From: Lota lota | Taxonomy: Eukaryota > Chordata > Actinopteri > Gadiformes > Lotidae | NCBI GenBank assembly: GCA_026745465.1 | Contig: JACYXH010000826.1 | Span: 5,458,724 to 5,522,723, forward strand | Length of the DNA stretch: 64,000 nucleotides | Direction: 5' to 3' | Part shown: piece after piece, positions 11,630 to 24,193 of the stretch | Layout of the letters: each line of letters starts with the position of its first letter | Position numbering within the stretch: the stretch's first letter is position 1 | The notes under the pieces: model-generated | What the model was told of the DNA's origin: nothing | Databases searched by the model: none | What the model saw: the letters and a program-made list of their open reading frames with translations, nothing else | Translations under genes and position numbers: made by a program

Positions 11630-11904
11630 ATTATTCATGACTTTCTATGGCTATACTATATAGAAGTATTGATATATGTTATATGCAAGTATTTACAAAA
11701 GTGCTTATTACATGTGTGTAGCAATGTCCATACTACACGCCACCTAGGTGGCTTTTCCCACTCCACCTAGGTGACTTTCCTCAGGCTCCTCCAAACCAAT
11801 TGGACACAGGGTGGTGATGTTGAAAATCCGGTTTATTGTTAAGGTTGACTGGAATGAGGCATGCAGCTAGTACTCCATGCTGCCATGCCAGAGAGCTCTT
11901 CCTG

Positions 11905-12048
11905 AGTGTGTGTGGTCGTGGCTGGTTTAACCTGTGCACACTGATTGCTCAATGTGCAACAGGTGTGCAGCCTCACCCAGCTCCAGACTCCAATCAGTCT
12001 GACTCAGGCCAGGTGAGGCTGCTTAAACCAGCCACCATCCACACACAC
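11905..12048. repeat. inverted repeat, about 25-bp arms
   Basis: GTGTGTGTGGTCGTGGCTGG followed by TTTAA at 11905-11930 is inverted at 12022-12048 (TTAAACCAGCCACCATCCAC). The spacer is about 90 bases. It may be a decayed mobile element end pair. Confidence 0.45.
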
Positions 12049-12101
12049 TGCCACAATGTGTTATTATTATTATTATTATTATTACTGCTGTAAAAATTTA
12101 T

Positions 12102-12130
12102 AGTAGTACAAGTTATAGTCTTGTACTACT
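12102..12130. repeat. perfect hairpin, 11-bp stem, 7-base loop
   Basis: AGTAGTACAAG and CTTGTACTACT flank TTATAGT, just beyond a (TTA)n run. Confidence 0.85.
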
Positions 12131-13198
12131 CCTCCTTGTCCCCCGGAAAAATATTCTTTGTTACTCCCAAAATACCCCTGGATACCAATTGGGGTCGTAA
12201 CAACAGCTATAACCAGTTTTCTCTCCGGCTTGTAACACTAGCATGGACTTGTTTTCCACAGCTCACAGTGTTTTGAGTGTCTCCGTGTTACTTTCTCCAG
12301 GCTAGAGAACATGTCTCTTTGACCCGAGTGTCGACCAGCAATGATGAGGTGAAATTGCGTCATATCTGCGGGTTGTGTGAAAGCATGTTACAGCGCTGTT
12401 TCTTTTATTCTCGTAACACAAACCCAAACCTTTTATTCTTCATTGGGTTAGGTTCTCAGTGGTCAGTTCATCTTCGTATTATGTATTTAGCAAGTTCCTG
12501 GTTTGACGTTCAACTTGTACTTCTTGTATTTCATTCAAGAGTTATCAAGGGTTGACTATGAATGGCTTTTGAGCATAGACTGGTGCAAGGCAGCCATTCC
12601 TTCAAGCCCCGCCCTCAATGGTGTACACTGTGGCAATTATGGATAGTATCCGTTGCCGGTTGCAAAACAACTGCAAAACAATGGTGAAAAAAAAAGGGTG
12701 TAGCAAATCTACACCCTCATAATGTTCGCGCATAAACCAATGGGCGCTCCGGGAACAGGGTGGAGGAGGATGGTATGGGGGGTGGGCGAAGGAGCCGCCT
12801 GTGTTTACCAATATGCGTTATCAGATGGAACTCTTGGTGTTATTTTGAGGCGTCGACGCCAACGCAGAAGAAAAAGAAAAGAAAATAAGAAAAAAAAAAG
12901 CCAGCCTTGGTGATGGTGTAGAGTGCGGGCGTGCAGCATCACACCTCTCCCCATACATTGGCTAATCAACGGTGCGGGTAATTGGTGTGAAGCTTCGCAC
13001 CGAGGGGAGTCGTGGAACGCAGCAAAAAGGGCTAGAGGGTGCAGGCAGAGACGCGCGGCAGCTTTAGCACCGCCGCTAACACCAGTCAGGTGGTCTCGGT
13101 GTTAGTTGGCACTGGTGGCGAGACCGATGGGGAGAGAGAGGGTAAGAGATAAAGGACAGAGAGAGAGGGAGAGAGAAAGAGAGAAAGACAGGGAGAGA

Positions 13199-13251
13199 GA
13201 GAAAGAGAGGACGAGAGAGGACAGAGAGAGAAAGAGAGGACGAGAGAGGAC

Positions 13252-13285
<34 letters not shown>

Positions 13286-13329
13286 AGGACGAGAGAGGAC
13301 AGAGAGAGAAAGAGAGGACGAGAGAGGAC

Positions 13330-13363
<34 letters not shown>

Positions 13364-13404
13364 AGGACGAGAGAGGACAGAGAGAGAAAGAGAGGACGAG
13401 AGAG

Positions 13405-13432
<28 letters not shown>
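13199..13432 (+). repeat. 78-bp higher-order repeat inside a GA-rich array
   Basis: Three near-identical 78-base units (GA-rich with GAGAGGACGAGAGAGGAC motifs) are followed by a pure (GA)n run to 13496. It is a minisatellite that grew from a microsatellite. Confidence 0.75.
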
Positions 13433-13500
<68 letters not shown>

Positions 13501-14870
13501 AATGGGTGGAGAGGGAGTGATGAAAAGAGAAAAAGCAGAGGAAGATAGGATGGGAAAAGAGGGAGAAAGGCTTTTATTCTGAGAGGATTCTGGCAAACAA
13601 GATTTACTGTTAAGTAGCTTTGCCTGGTGGGCCCTTGACCACACAGCCAACCAGAGAGATCCTGCCAGCAAAATGGATCTTTAAAGTTGAGCTAAAGAGC
13701 CTTTTGTGCTCTCCACAAACACACGGTTGGACATGCTAGACACCCATGCTGTCCACAAAATAAATAAACAAAATGTCTTTAGGACTGGAACCAATTGTAA
13801 ACATTATCAACGGCGACGAAGCACATTAAGGAATAAATATATTGAACATTTGACATAGAGGCCCCTATGTTTTCATGTATTACCCCTGCCACGCTGGGTG
13901 TGGTGCACCTGTCACGAGGTGCTAGGGACGGGGCTGCAGCCCAACAGAGAGACCTGATTACAAACATAAGGAAGTGTTCAGTGACCTTGGCTTGGCACAC
14001 CCTGCTTACTGGTCTCGCTCAGGATGACTCAATCACACGCAATCAACCTCCAGATCCCAGAGCCACGCGTGGCCAGAGGCACGCCACAGCCCGCCTGGCA
14101 AAAACGAACCCGCTTATGTATCCTCAAGGACACGGCAAAAACTGTAACTCTCTTCATTTCCCATAAATTAGGTCGGAAACCCTGAAAGGCAGAAGACTGT
14201 GGTGCGGTGTAGAGGGGTGGGTAGGGAGGGGGTTTGCTTAAATGCAAGAGCGTCGTTGTCTAAATAACACCTGGTCTACCCACAGAAGGGCCGGTTATTA
14301 AAGCGATTTGTACCCAACGTGGTGACGGAGAGCCATCGGAGCCGCTGGAGCGTACCTAAGTGATTCAGTGAGGTGATCTGTGGCTTAATTTTAACTGAAC
14401 ACACAGAAGTTACACTGGTGTAATCAGCCGCCATAATGCGTGTCATGTACAGTTCATGAAAGGCCCTTGTGTGTGTGTGCGTGTAATGTTGATCTACAGT
14501 CACTCTGTATGTCTGTGTGTGTCTTTTTGACCTGGATAGCTACAAAGCCGTCAGAGTGAGGACAGAGTGAGCATGTGGAAGAGAAGTGTTTTAGGGTGTG
14601 GCGGAGGCATGTACTGTGTGACCCAGCAAGAGAGAAATCCAAGCGCAGCATGCACACACACACACACACACGCACACACACACACAGCCCCTCATACTGT
14701 AGCAAATAACTATTTTTAAATACGCGCAAAGACTTCTTACACAGACGCATGCTTGTGGGAAGGCAAAACACATGCGTACACACACACAGACACACACAAA
14801 CACTGTGGGTTTGTCAGTTTGATCAGCTTGTCTCTCAGTCAGCACCGTCTGTTCACCTGTACACCCATTC

Positions 14871-15020
<150 letters not shown>

Positions 15021-15095
15021 CATGGCAGTCTTATGAGTGCTCTGGTCGCTATATTGTGTTGCCAGGGTAAGATTCCCCTGCTGGGAGCCAAGCCA

Positions 15096-15128
15096 GCCTG
15101 GGATTGGCTGGGATGGCCAATCCCAGGC
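15096..15128. repeat. perfect hairpin, 13-bp stem, 7-base loop
   Basis: GCCTGGGATTGGC and GCCAATCCCAGGC flank TGGGATG. Each arm carries a CCAAT pentamer, in opposite orientation. Confidence 0.9.
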
Positions 15129-16184
15129 AAGTCCTGCCCCTCCTCTTCTAACTAGCTCAACCTTCACCTCCAGCTTTCTGCCTCTCTCCCTCTCTTTACT
15201 ATTCTACCTCTATGTCTGCCTCCCTCTCCATACTGTTTCTCGTTTCCTCCCTCACTCCCTCCCTCTTTCTTTCTCCCTCTTTTCTCCTATGTGCCACGTT
15301 TTCTACTTTCTGAAGCACCTGTCCTGCCTAATTATCATTGTCATCATTGTAGTGTTGCCCTCTTTCTCTCTCTCCTGACCCCAGTGTATACGCCCCTCTT
15401 AGGACTCCCGTTTCCTCTTCCTCCTGTCCCGTCTTTAAGAGGCTGTTCTCCAGCACTCTCTCTCCATCTCCTCCTGTCTTTGATTGCCCTACTCCCTCCT
15501 GACATATTTTTCTCTTCTCATCACTCCCTCTCCACCCATCTCTCTCTCTCTTGTCCTCTTTCTCTCTCCCTCTCTTTCTATCTCTCTCCGTCCTCTCTCT
15601 GTCCTCTCTCTCTCTCTTTCACTCTCTCAATGTGTCCACAAATGTGTTAAGTGCATGTGTGAGATGAGTCTATAGGACTATGGACGCTGGTTAGTAAGGG
15701 TGGAGGAGAGGTTGTGTGTGTGTGTGTGTGTGTGTGTGTATACGCGTGGGTCTGTGTGTGTATGTGTGTTAGTGGGTGTGTATTAGCCAGGGCCCAGGGA
15801 CCTCCTCTGGTTTGCTCGGTGCAGAATCAACTGTCAGGTCCCATTTGTGGACCGCCATGTTCAGGAACACAGATGCCCACCCTTCACTCCCCCCTGACTC
15901 CTCCACCACCCCTTGCACCCCACAGGCGGTCCTGTGGGCATGACGACGGGCCAAACCTTCGTCTCTCAACAACCCTCTGCTGCCGCGCGTAGCCACGGCG
16001 TGGGCGAAGCAAAGGGGGCTCAGAGTACCACTCAGTACACTCTGTATAATGGAAGTCTCTCAGGAGGCTAGCACCAATGCTAACACAAATGCTAACATGC
16101 TGCTTGTTTTGGCTTCGTTCGACGTAGGGGGACATCCAGGGTGACTGTCATTGGCTGTTCGCTGCTACCTCTGTTTGCTCGTTG

Positions 16185-16270
16185 GGTAGATTAGATTAGA
16201 TAACATTAGATTAGATTAGACTGGACTTTATTCATCCCCTTGGTGAAATTAGGTCATCCGTGCAGGCGGC
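16185..16270 (-). mobile_element. LINE 3' end, antisense, with (TCTAA)n tail
   Basis: On the plus strand repeats of TTAGA precede CTTTATTCATCCCCTTGGTG. Reverse-complemented this is CACCAAGGGGATGAATAAAG followed by a TCTAA tail, a typical fish LINE 3' terminus. The body to the right is not recognisable. Confidence 0.5.
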
Positions 16271-18875
16271 AGTTGAACGGGGTATAAGGAAGCTTTGGAA
16301 GGATAGATGGTCTGACACAATGGGTGGAATAAATATAGAAAAAAAGGGTAAGCAAAGAAATGGTAGGAAAAAAGGAAACTGCTCTTTTTAGAGAACTACA
16401 TAGATATATATAGGAAAAACATATGACAAAATAAGAAAACTACTACCACAATAATAATTTGCTTGGCAGTATTAGTTTTAATGAGTGTTAACATGTATTG
16501 TTAAAAAGATTATGGGAGCGAAAAAGATATGTGGGATGATTTTTTTTCTTGGCAAACAGATTTGATCTGAACAGAGGTCTCTTAAGTAATTAGAGACGAT
16601 ATTGATAACACTATTATAGTCTTCAAATTATCTACACCCAAGCGCTTCTTTGAATTCTTTGAATTTGTATTCTTCTCATTTAAAACATCGGCCTGTTTTT
16701 ATTTCTTTTTTTATTTCTTTTTCAAAGAGATGGTTGTTAAGGGAATTCGGTTCATAATTATTACACTAAGACATGGAGGGGAAAAACTAGCAGAAGCCCC
16801 TCCCCCTTCTGATTCACTCTCTTTAATTATGAATTCAAATGTCAACCGCTGCCGTGCTACTTCAATTCGCCCTGGCCTTCGCATAGCTGGTGAAATTTGT
16901 GGTGATGCTCGAAAATGTCGGGAGGACAATCTCTTTCCCTGTGAACCTTCCCGAACTCCTCTCGCTCACAATTGTCGTAGAGCAAAATCGTTAAGGCGAC
17001 GGGGTAGAGGCTAAGTTGTGCCATTTTAATTTTTCCGGATTTGACATTTTCCACATTAGGGTCGGCCATGTCCTCACCACAGTGACACATCCGTCCAGAG
17101 GCAAGTCTGGGCTCGTCGTCATAGGAGAGAGAGAAAGAAAAGCAGAGTGAGAGGACTGAAGTGAGAAAGATAGAGTAAAGACAGGAGAACGAGCGAGAGA
17201 CAGAAAGGGTAAGGAAAGAAGAGAGAAAGAGCGAGAGTGAGGAAAGAAGAGACAGAGAGAAATTAAGCAAATGAGAGAAAATAAATAGAGTAAGAATGGG
17301 AGAAAAAGGGAGGGAGATTAAGAAAAGAGAGAAAAAGCAAGGAGAGAAAGAGCATGCTAGACAGAAAGAAAAGTGAGTGAGAGAGATAGAAAGAGCGAAA
17401 GTGCTGTAGAGAGAAGAGGAGAGACACAGGGAAAGAGAGGAGAGAGGAGTAGAGAGCGAAAGAGTGCTGTCTTCTTTCTCTCCACCAGTTCTGGAATTAT
17501 TTATCCATGAGGTTAATGGACCACTGCTAGCGCTGGGCAGCTGGATCCTTAAACCCCCCTGCTTGGTTACCCAGGAATCAGCACAAGAGCAGGCAGGGGA
17601 TCTCGCTGCCACGCCACTTTGGACGGCCGAGGATACCAAAGAGACGCAGCCCCGGGTTCACCTCTTGTTCCAGCAGGGCGCTCGGGGGCACCCCATAATC
17701 AGAGGGGTTGGTCATGGGGTGTTGATCAGGGACAGATGGGGCTCTGGTTCCCATTAAGAGTCTTGAGGTTCTGATGAGAACCTTATCCAAATGTCCCTGT
17801 CACCGTCAGTATCCTATACCGCCATTAGTGCAGTATTCAATTCAGTATTCAATAGATCATCTATTTTAGTTGTTTCTTTTATTTTCACTCTTGTTTTGCC
17901 AGCATGTGATCTGTGTATCTGTGGATAATTGTAATAAAATAGAGGTTAAGATAGACCTACAGTGTCTTCTAAGGACCTGTATTCCTTTTTTAGTCATAAT
18001 TTCCTATTGACTTCAGGTTGTTGGAATGTGTCATTTTGGAAATTACTTTCTCCAGATCGCCTCAGAGGGAACCTCACTTCTCCGTCCTTGATCAGTTTTG
18101 AGTCTCAGCAGAGAGTAAGCTGTTTCGTCTTGCTTAACAACCGATGTATCAACACGTACAACAACAGAAACAAGAAACCAGAAACCCACGCACAGCTCCA
18201 CTGGGCATACTCATGTGTAGAGCATTGACGCTGAACCCATGACATTGCTGAACGGGGTCATCGTTGAGTGGGAGTGGTCTGGTGATGGCAACCCTCCCCC
18301 CATCGACGAATCACGTGGATGCTTGATGAGGGATGACCCCAAGAACTCTGTGAGATTAGGGACCTGAGGCAGCAGTGACAGGTGAGAGGGGAGGCGGAGC
18401 AATCATCAACAGAGTTGGGTTGGCATGGAGATGCAGGATTAGCCAGAGACAGAGCGTTGTCTGGGCAACAGAGGAGAGCCTCCCCCTTGGTGGAGGCGAG
18501 TGGGGGAAAGGGCTATCATTGTGTGGTTAGGTGTCCGGGTGTTGGAGAGGGGAGGGGGATGGGAGGCCAAAAATCAATTTGGTGTTTCTTTTGGGTGGGT
18601 GCGGTATCGGTAACTAAGTCGGGGTAGGGGGCGAGGGGTAAACTTGGTCCCTGTGATGACGCGTGACATGCCAGAGAGCCCCAGAGACTCCTTGGATCAC
18701 CGTGGCGACGGAGCCGCTATATCCCCAGAGAGCAAGTGGATGGAGAGTCCCCTCCTTGAGCCGCTTAGAGGGAAAGGGCATCCCTCTCCCTGGATGTCTT
18801 TTCTCATCTCTCATTCTCATTCTTCTCTCTCTCTGTGGCTAGTCCTATGTAGTCCTGTAGGGTTCCCTCTATCCA

Positions 18876-18908
<33 letters not shown>

Positions 18909-19866
18909 TCTCCCTGATTGGGATCTGTAGTCAAGCGGATTAACACATTCTGGCAGGAGAGGCAGGCTGCCCACACATGTTCAAACACACACACTCGCTC
19001 ACACACACGGTCGCAAGTGCACACGCACACATACACACACAGAGAGAGACTGGTGCACGACTAAGAGACGATGCAGAGTGAAGGAATGTCGTCCTGTGTG
19101 AGCAATACTGCGCAAACACACACACATGCTTTGATTACTAGAACACAGTATATACTAGGCATATACTGTCTGTGCTTTTATGTGTGTGATAGTGTGTGCT
19201 TTTATGTGGGTGTGTTTGTGTGGGTGTGTGTGTGTGTGTGTGAGAGAGCGTATGTGTGTTTATGTGTATATGTTTGTGCAAGTTTGGACATGTGTATGTA
19301 TTGAGAGTGTGTTTGTGTGTGAGAGTTTGTATTGAGTTTGTATGTGTGTGCCAGGCTGCCTGCGTGACTGTATCCACACTTCATAATTTATACTCAAAAG
19401 CACTTGCTAGGAGAGACTAGCCGAGCCACAGCGGCAAATGGGCACATTCTGTGACTACACAGCTTACACCACTCCTTTTTCTCCCTTTCTCAATCTCTCA
19501 CTCTCTTTTCCTCATATCTCCACCTTCTCTCTGTTTGATTCATCCCAGCCCCATCCTCTCCCAGACCACAGGAAACAGGAAGCTGTGCAGGGTAACCTTA
19601 GCATCTGGCTAACTGGACAGCGAAGGACACCTAGTGCTAAGGAAACTAGCTAAATGTACCTATGAGGCATGTCTGTGGGTGTGTGTGTGAATGTGTGTGT
19701 GCGTGTCAGAGAAGAGAGCCAGACAAACACACACACACACACACACCCAGTCCAACAGACATACGGACCAAGTGACAGAATGACACACATATAATCAAGG
19801 GGCCCTCATCAGGACTGAATATTGCATGAGGTATTCTCACGGGCCATTACAGTGCATGTACACAGA

Positions 19867-20004
19867 GCGTGAGAGAGAGAGCAAGAGGGAGAGAGAGAGA
19901 GCGAGAGGGAGAGAGCCAGAGGGAGAGAGCGAGAGCCAGAGGGAGAGAGCGAGAGCCAGAGGGAGAGCGAGAGCAAGAGCGAGAGCAAGAGCGAGAGCGA
20001 GAGA
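19867..20004 (+). repeat. GA-rich minisatellite-like array
   Basis: Repeats of about 20-22 bases containing GAGAGCCAGAGGGAGAGAGC, then GAGAGCAAGAGC units. Confidence 0.85.
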
Positions 20005-21140
20005 CTCGCAGTGAGTGGCAAACTTAATGCACACATACTGTATACAGTTGAAGTTGCGTTTAGGTACACACTTGAAAACACTAACATGAACACAAACAGG
20101 GCCAGTGGAGCTTGCAATGATGTGGCCCAAGGCTGTCCACAAACACACACACACACACACACACACTCACAGTTGAGAAACATCTGCAGCTATAGATACA
20201 GCTGGTAGAAGGGCTTCATCTCTGACATAGAGCCACAGAATTTGTTTATTAGAAAAAGCTGAAATGAATCAGTGAGTATTACAAGCATACAGACACTTGG
20301 CGAGGGCCAGTGCGCTTGATTAGGACCAGGGTTAGGGTAATTCTACGTGTCCTCATCAAAAAGAGTCTGAGCCATTGAACTGTGTATTGGCTAGGTCTTT
20401 GTAACCGTGCCACCGGACCCCGGCATTGGCGACCGACCATGGTTGAACTACTGAAATGGTGCACCCACCAACAGCTGTAAATATTTATCCGGAGTGAAAT
20501 TTCACCGAGTCGCTGCTCTGTTTGAAATCTAAGTGGCGGGCTGCATTGTGCACAGCCCAGTGAATCATATCTAACCATCTCGTGTTCAATTCATGAGAGG
20601 GCCATTATGTTTAAAGGGGTCAGCAAGCCACGTGCATATGGTCTGCGTTTGGCCCGAGCTGGGGCTCCTGGGAAGCCTTTCTTTGGAGTAAGCACATAAT
20701 ATACCTTCAATCATTCTATCTAAAAAGCTTGAAACTACTCAAACGATGGATCACCATTTACATGATTACTCCTTGTTTAAGGACTCCTTGCAACTTAGAT
20801 TCGTACCGTTCTTTTCTGCTTTGCATGAAAAGCACAGTATAACGTTTGGTTTGATTTAATACTCTTAGCACCACAAGTAACTTCTCCTAGTCGGTAAATA
20901 AAGTAATAAAGTCATTGGTTGCGTTGCTCAGTTACATCTTGAGTGGTGTCACTATTCTGGCTGCGCCAAGGAAGCTTCCAGATGGGCTGCCATACTTGTT
21001 CTCCTTCTCTTGTTGTTGAGTCAGGCCTGAGCCCGGCTGTCCTTACCTAAGATCTCCCAGCAGCACCAAGCACGCTGGCTTGAGACTGCAGTGGACCAGA
21101 TATTATTATATCTCTAATTAAATGTTTAGACCTATTGTAC

Positions 21141-21487
21141 CAGTAATTCCCGACCAGGGTACGCTAACCCTAGTATGTACGTGAGCAGATTCCACAGGAT
21201 ACTTGTAAAAGTTTAAATTTTGCTTGGCTGCACCTTTAACAACAATTATGATGTGAAATATGAATATATACTGAATTTGTTAAATATTGTACATGTTGAT
21301 TGATGCTGATCCATAAAGTTAACACCAGAATTAGAAGTTTGCCTCAGATTCTTCTATTCCAAAATCCTAGGCTACTACAATATGAACAATGATGCAAAAT
21401 TATGGTTTTAGTGTCGATGAAGAGGTACTTGAACTGTAATGATGGGGTTGTGGGGGCACATCAGAGAAAAAAGGTAAGGAAACACTG
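21141..21487 (+). mobile_element. non-autonomous hAT-like element
   Basis: The left end CAGTAATTCCCGACCAGGGT and reverse complement of the right end CAGTGTTTCCTTACC resemble the CAGTGGTTCCCAACC terminus of hAT elements common in fish. The region just inside also fits (GGGTACG, CGTGAGCAGATTCCA). No 8-bp target duplication is visible and there is no coding capacity. Confidence 0.5.
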
Positions 21488-21888
21488 GATGGTTATGATC
21501 CAGATTCAGTCGTTTGGAGCCTGTAAAACCTGGCTGTTTGAACAGGAATGAATATGATGCTGGATTAGATGACGGTGGTGGTCTGTAATGGTATTGCTTA
21601 CCTGGACAAAATTCAAAGACATTGTGATCATAATAATGGTGTGTAGGCTTGCTTAGGTGGCACTAGACTGGATGAGGGGGAGGAATAATTAGATCAAATT
21701 CAAACTTTCCTCTACTGAAAATGACCAACATAAACTTGATTTGATTGAGACAACATTTTCAGTTTGTTCAACATTGTTTTGCAGAAGATACTGATTATTT
21801 TTTTTGGATTTATATTTGATTCAATCATATTTCTGTTATATTCAAGATCAAGGACACCATCTACCTTTTTTGTTTACTTCCCATTTTA

Positions 21889-22467
<579 letters not shown>

Positions 22468-22503
22468 TTAGAGAAACAGTGAGAGTGACACACACAAACA
22501 CAC

Positions 22504-22507
<4 letters not shown>

Positions 22508-22544
<37 letters not shown>

Positions 22545-22664
22545 AAGAAGAGCTGTTAGTAGCCTGCAGTTAGTTGAAGATGTAAACAGCAGTACTCTGA
22601 TGGTGTGGTTGTGGTCGGTTTTAACAATGCTCCCGCAATTCCTGTTTACTTTATGTTTAGAATG

Positions 22665-22740
<76 letters not shown>
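22508..22740 (+). repeat. two (AC)n runs
   Basis: AC at 22508-22540 and 22667-22740. Confidence 0.98.
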
Positions 22741-22743
<3 letters not shown>

Positions 22744-23090
22744 GTATATCAGCACATTTCCTCTCTTCTCTTGTTTTTTATCTCATTGTTTTTCTTTCTA
22801 TCGCCCTCCCTCCTTCTTCCTCTCGTTCGCTCCTGCTCACTCATCGCTTCCCACTGCCACAAATCAAATTATATCGGGGTCGTATCCAAGAGCAACCAAT
22901 TGCACCCTCCCCCCCCACCCCACATTTCCCACCTTATCAGGCTCTGCTACAGTCACCACACCAGTCTCTCTCTGTCTGTCTCTCTCTCTCTTTCTCTCAT
23001 AATTTTCTACATCTCCTTTAATCGCTCCTGCTTAACCTCTCCATCTCTGTGTATCTCTCTGACCTCTTTCTCTTTCCATTCTCTCACAAT

Positions 23091-23376
23091 GGCAAGCCGT
23101 TTAAGCTTTTAATGGTCTTAGCCTCACTGGTAAGAATTTAATTCTTACTAGCAAGAATGACAATGTAAGATATCTGTTTTGATTCTAAGAATAAGAATTT
23201 AAGATATCTACAATTACATTTAAAGAATTGAATTATTTGTAGTAACAATTTAACCATATATTACAATTAATTTACATGTTAAATCATATTCTCTTAAGTA
23301 CAATTCACTTCTTCCTAGTACATTTTTTTATTTGGCAGAGTGACGCAAAGACCATTAAAAGCTTAAATGGCTTGCC
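23091..23376. mobile_element. 286-bp miniature element with 29-bp terminal inverted repeats
   Basis: The left terminus starts GGCAAGCCGTTTAAGC and the right terminus ends GCTTAAATGGCTTGCC. The two 29-base arms (23091-23119 and 23348-23376) are reverse complements with a single mismatch, and weaker similarity continues about 10 bases inward. The interior is AT-rich without an open frame. No target-site duplication is certain, so the superfamily is unknown. Confidence 0.65.
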
Positions 23377-23698
23377 AAATCTCTCTATATCTGTATCTAT
23401 CTTGAACATTTATCTCTTTCTCCTATTGTATGTCTTTATCTCTCCCTTGTTCTTCCTTTGTCTAAATGAATCCAATTTTAATTTCCTCTCACTCTCCTTC
23501 TCTCTCTAAAAAATGTGCGCACAGTATAACATTTAATAAATAAACCGCCACCGCCAAGAAAACTAACTTTGATTCTTCTGATTGATTCTAAATGGCAGGG
23601 AAAACAAGCTTGCAGTAATTAATGTTAAGAATAGCACCCCCAGGTTTCCAATGGCAACTAAAGAACAAGTCTTGTTCAGGAGCAAGGGGAAGGAAGGA

Positions 23699-23879
<181 letters not shown>

Positions 23880-23954
23880 ACATCCTAATGTAGTTGTCAT
23901 GTCTAAGCCTGCCTTGCACTTGGGTCATTGTTGCCCCCCCATGAGGGTGATACT

Positions 23955-24055
23955 GGGTATGGCTGTGCTGCTTCCCATCTTCAAAGGTCCTGGCTTCAAT
24001 TCCCAGCCTGGGTTTGTCTGGGCCATTTGGGTTGGTGTTCTCCATGTTTTTACAT
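23955..24055 (+). mobile_element. diverged tRNA-related SINE fragment
   Basis: AGGTCCTGGCTTCAATTCCC followed by AGCCTGGG and later TGTTCTCCATG matches the layout of a common fish SINE (B-box-like TTCAATTCC, then GTTCTCC). The A box is poor. Subfamily unknown. Confidence 0.45.
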
Positions 24056-24158
24056 AAGTTATTATTATTCATAGAAGAAGTAACAAAAGCTGAAAACATC
24101 GGCACATAGTGTTATTTGAAAAAATGTCAGACTGCAATTAAATAAACCCCCCCCCCCC

Positions 24159-24193
24159 AAATCTGTGTAGAATGACACAGATTTAGTGTCATT
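24159..24193. repeat. two overlapping perfect hairpins
   Basis: AAATCTGTGT/ACACAGATTT with a 6-base loop (24159-24184) overlaps AATGACAC/GTGTCATT with a 7-base loop (24171-24193). The two foldings are mutually exclusive. Confidence 0.8.

Noticed and set aside
13867-14166. 99-codon plus-strand open frame
   Set aside because: Intronic, no domain, no splice or promoter support.
14710-14719. Lone perfect MEF2 sites at 14710-14719 and 7923-7932 as enhancers
   Set aside because: The consensus is expected about four times in 64 kb by chance and these have no clustered partners.
16857-17639. 260-codon minus-strand open frame
   Set aside because: Most of it is a CT-rich low-complexity tract inside the mef2d intron; no recognisable motif.
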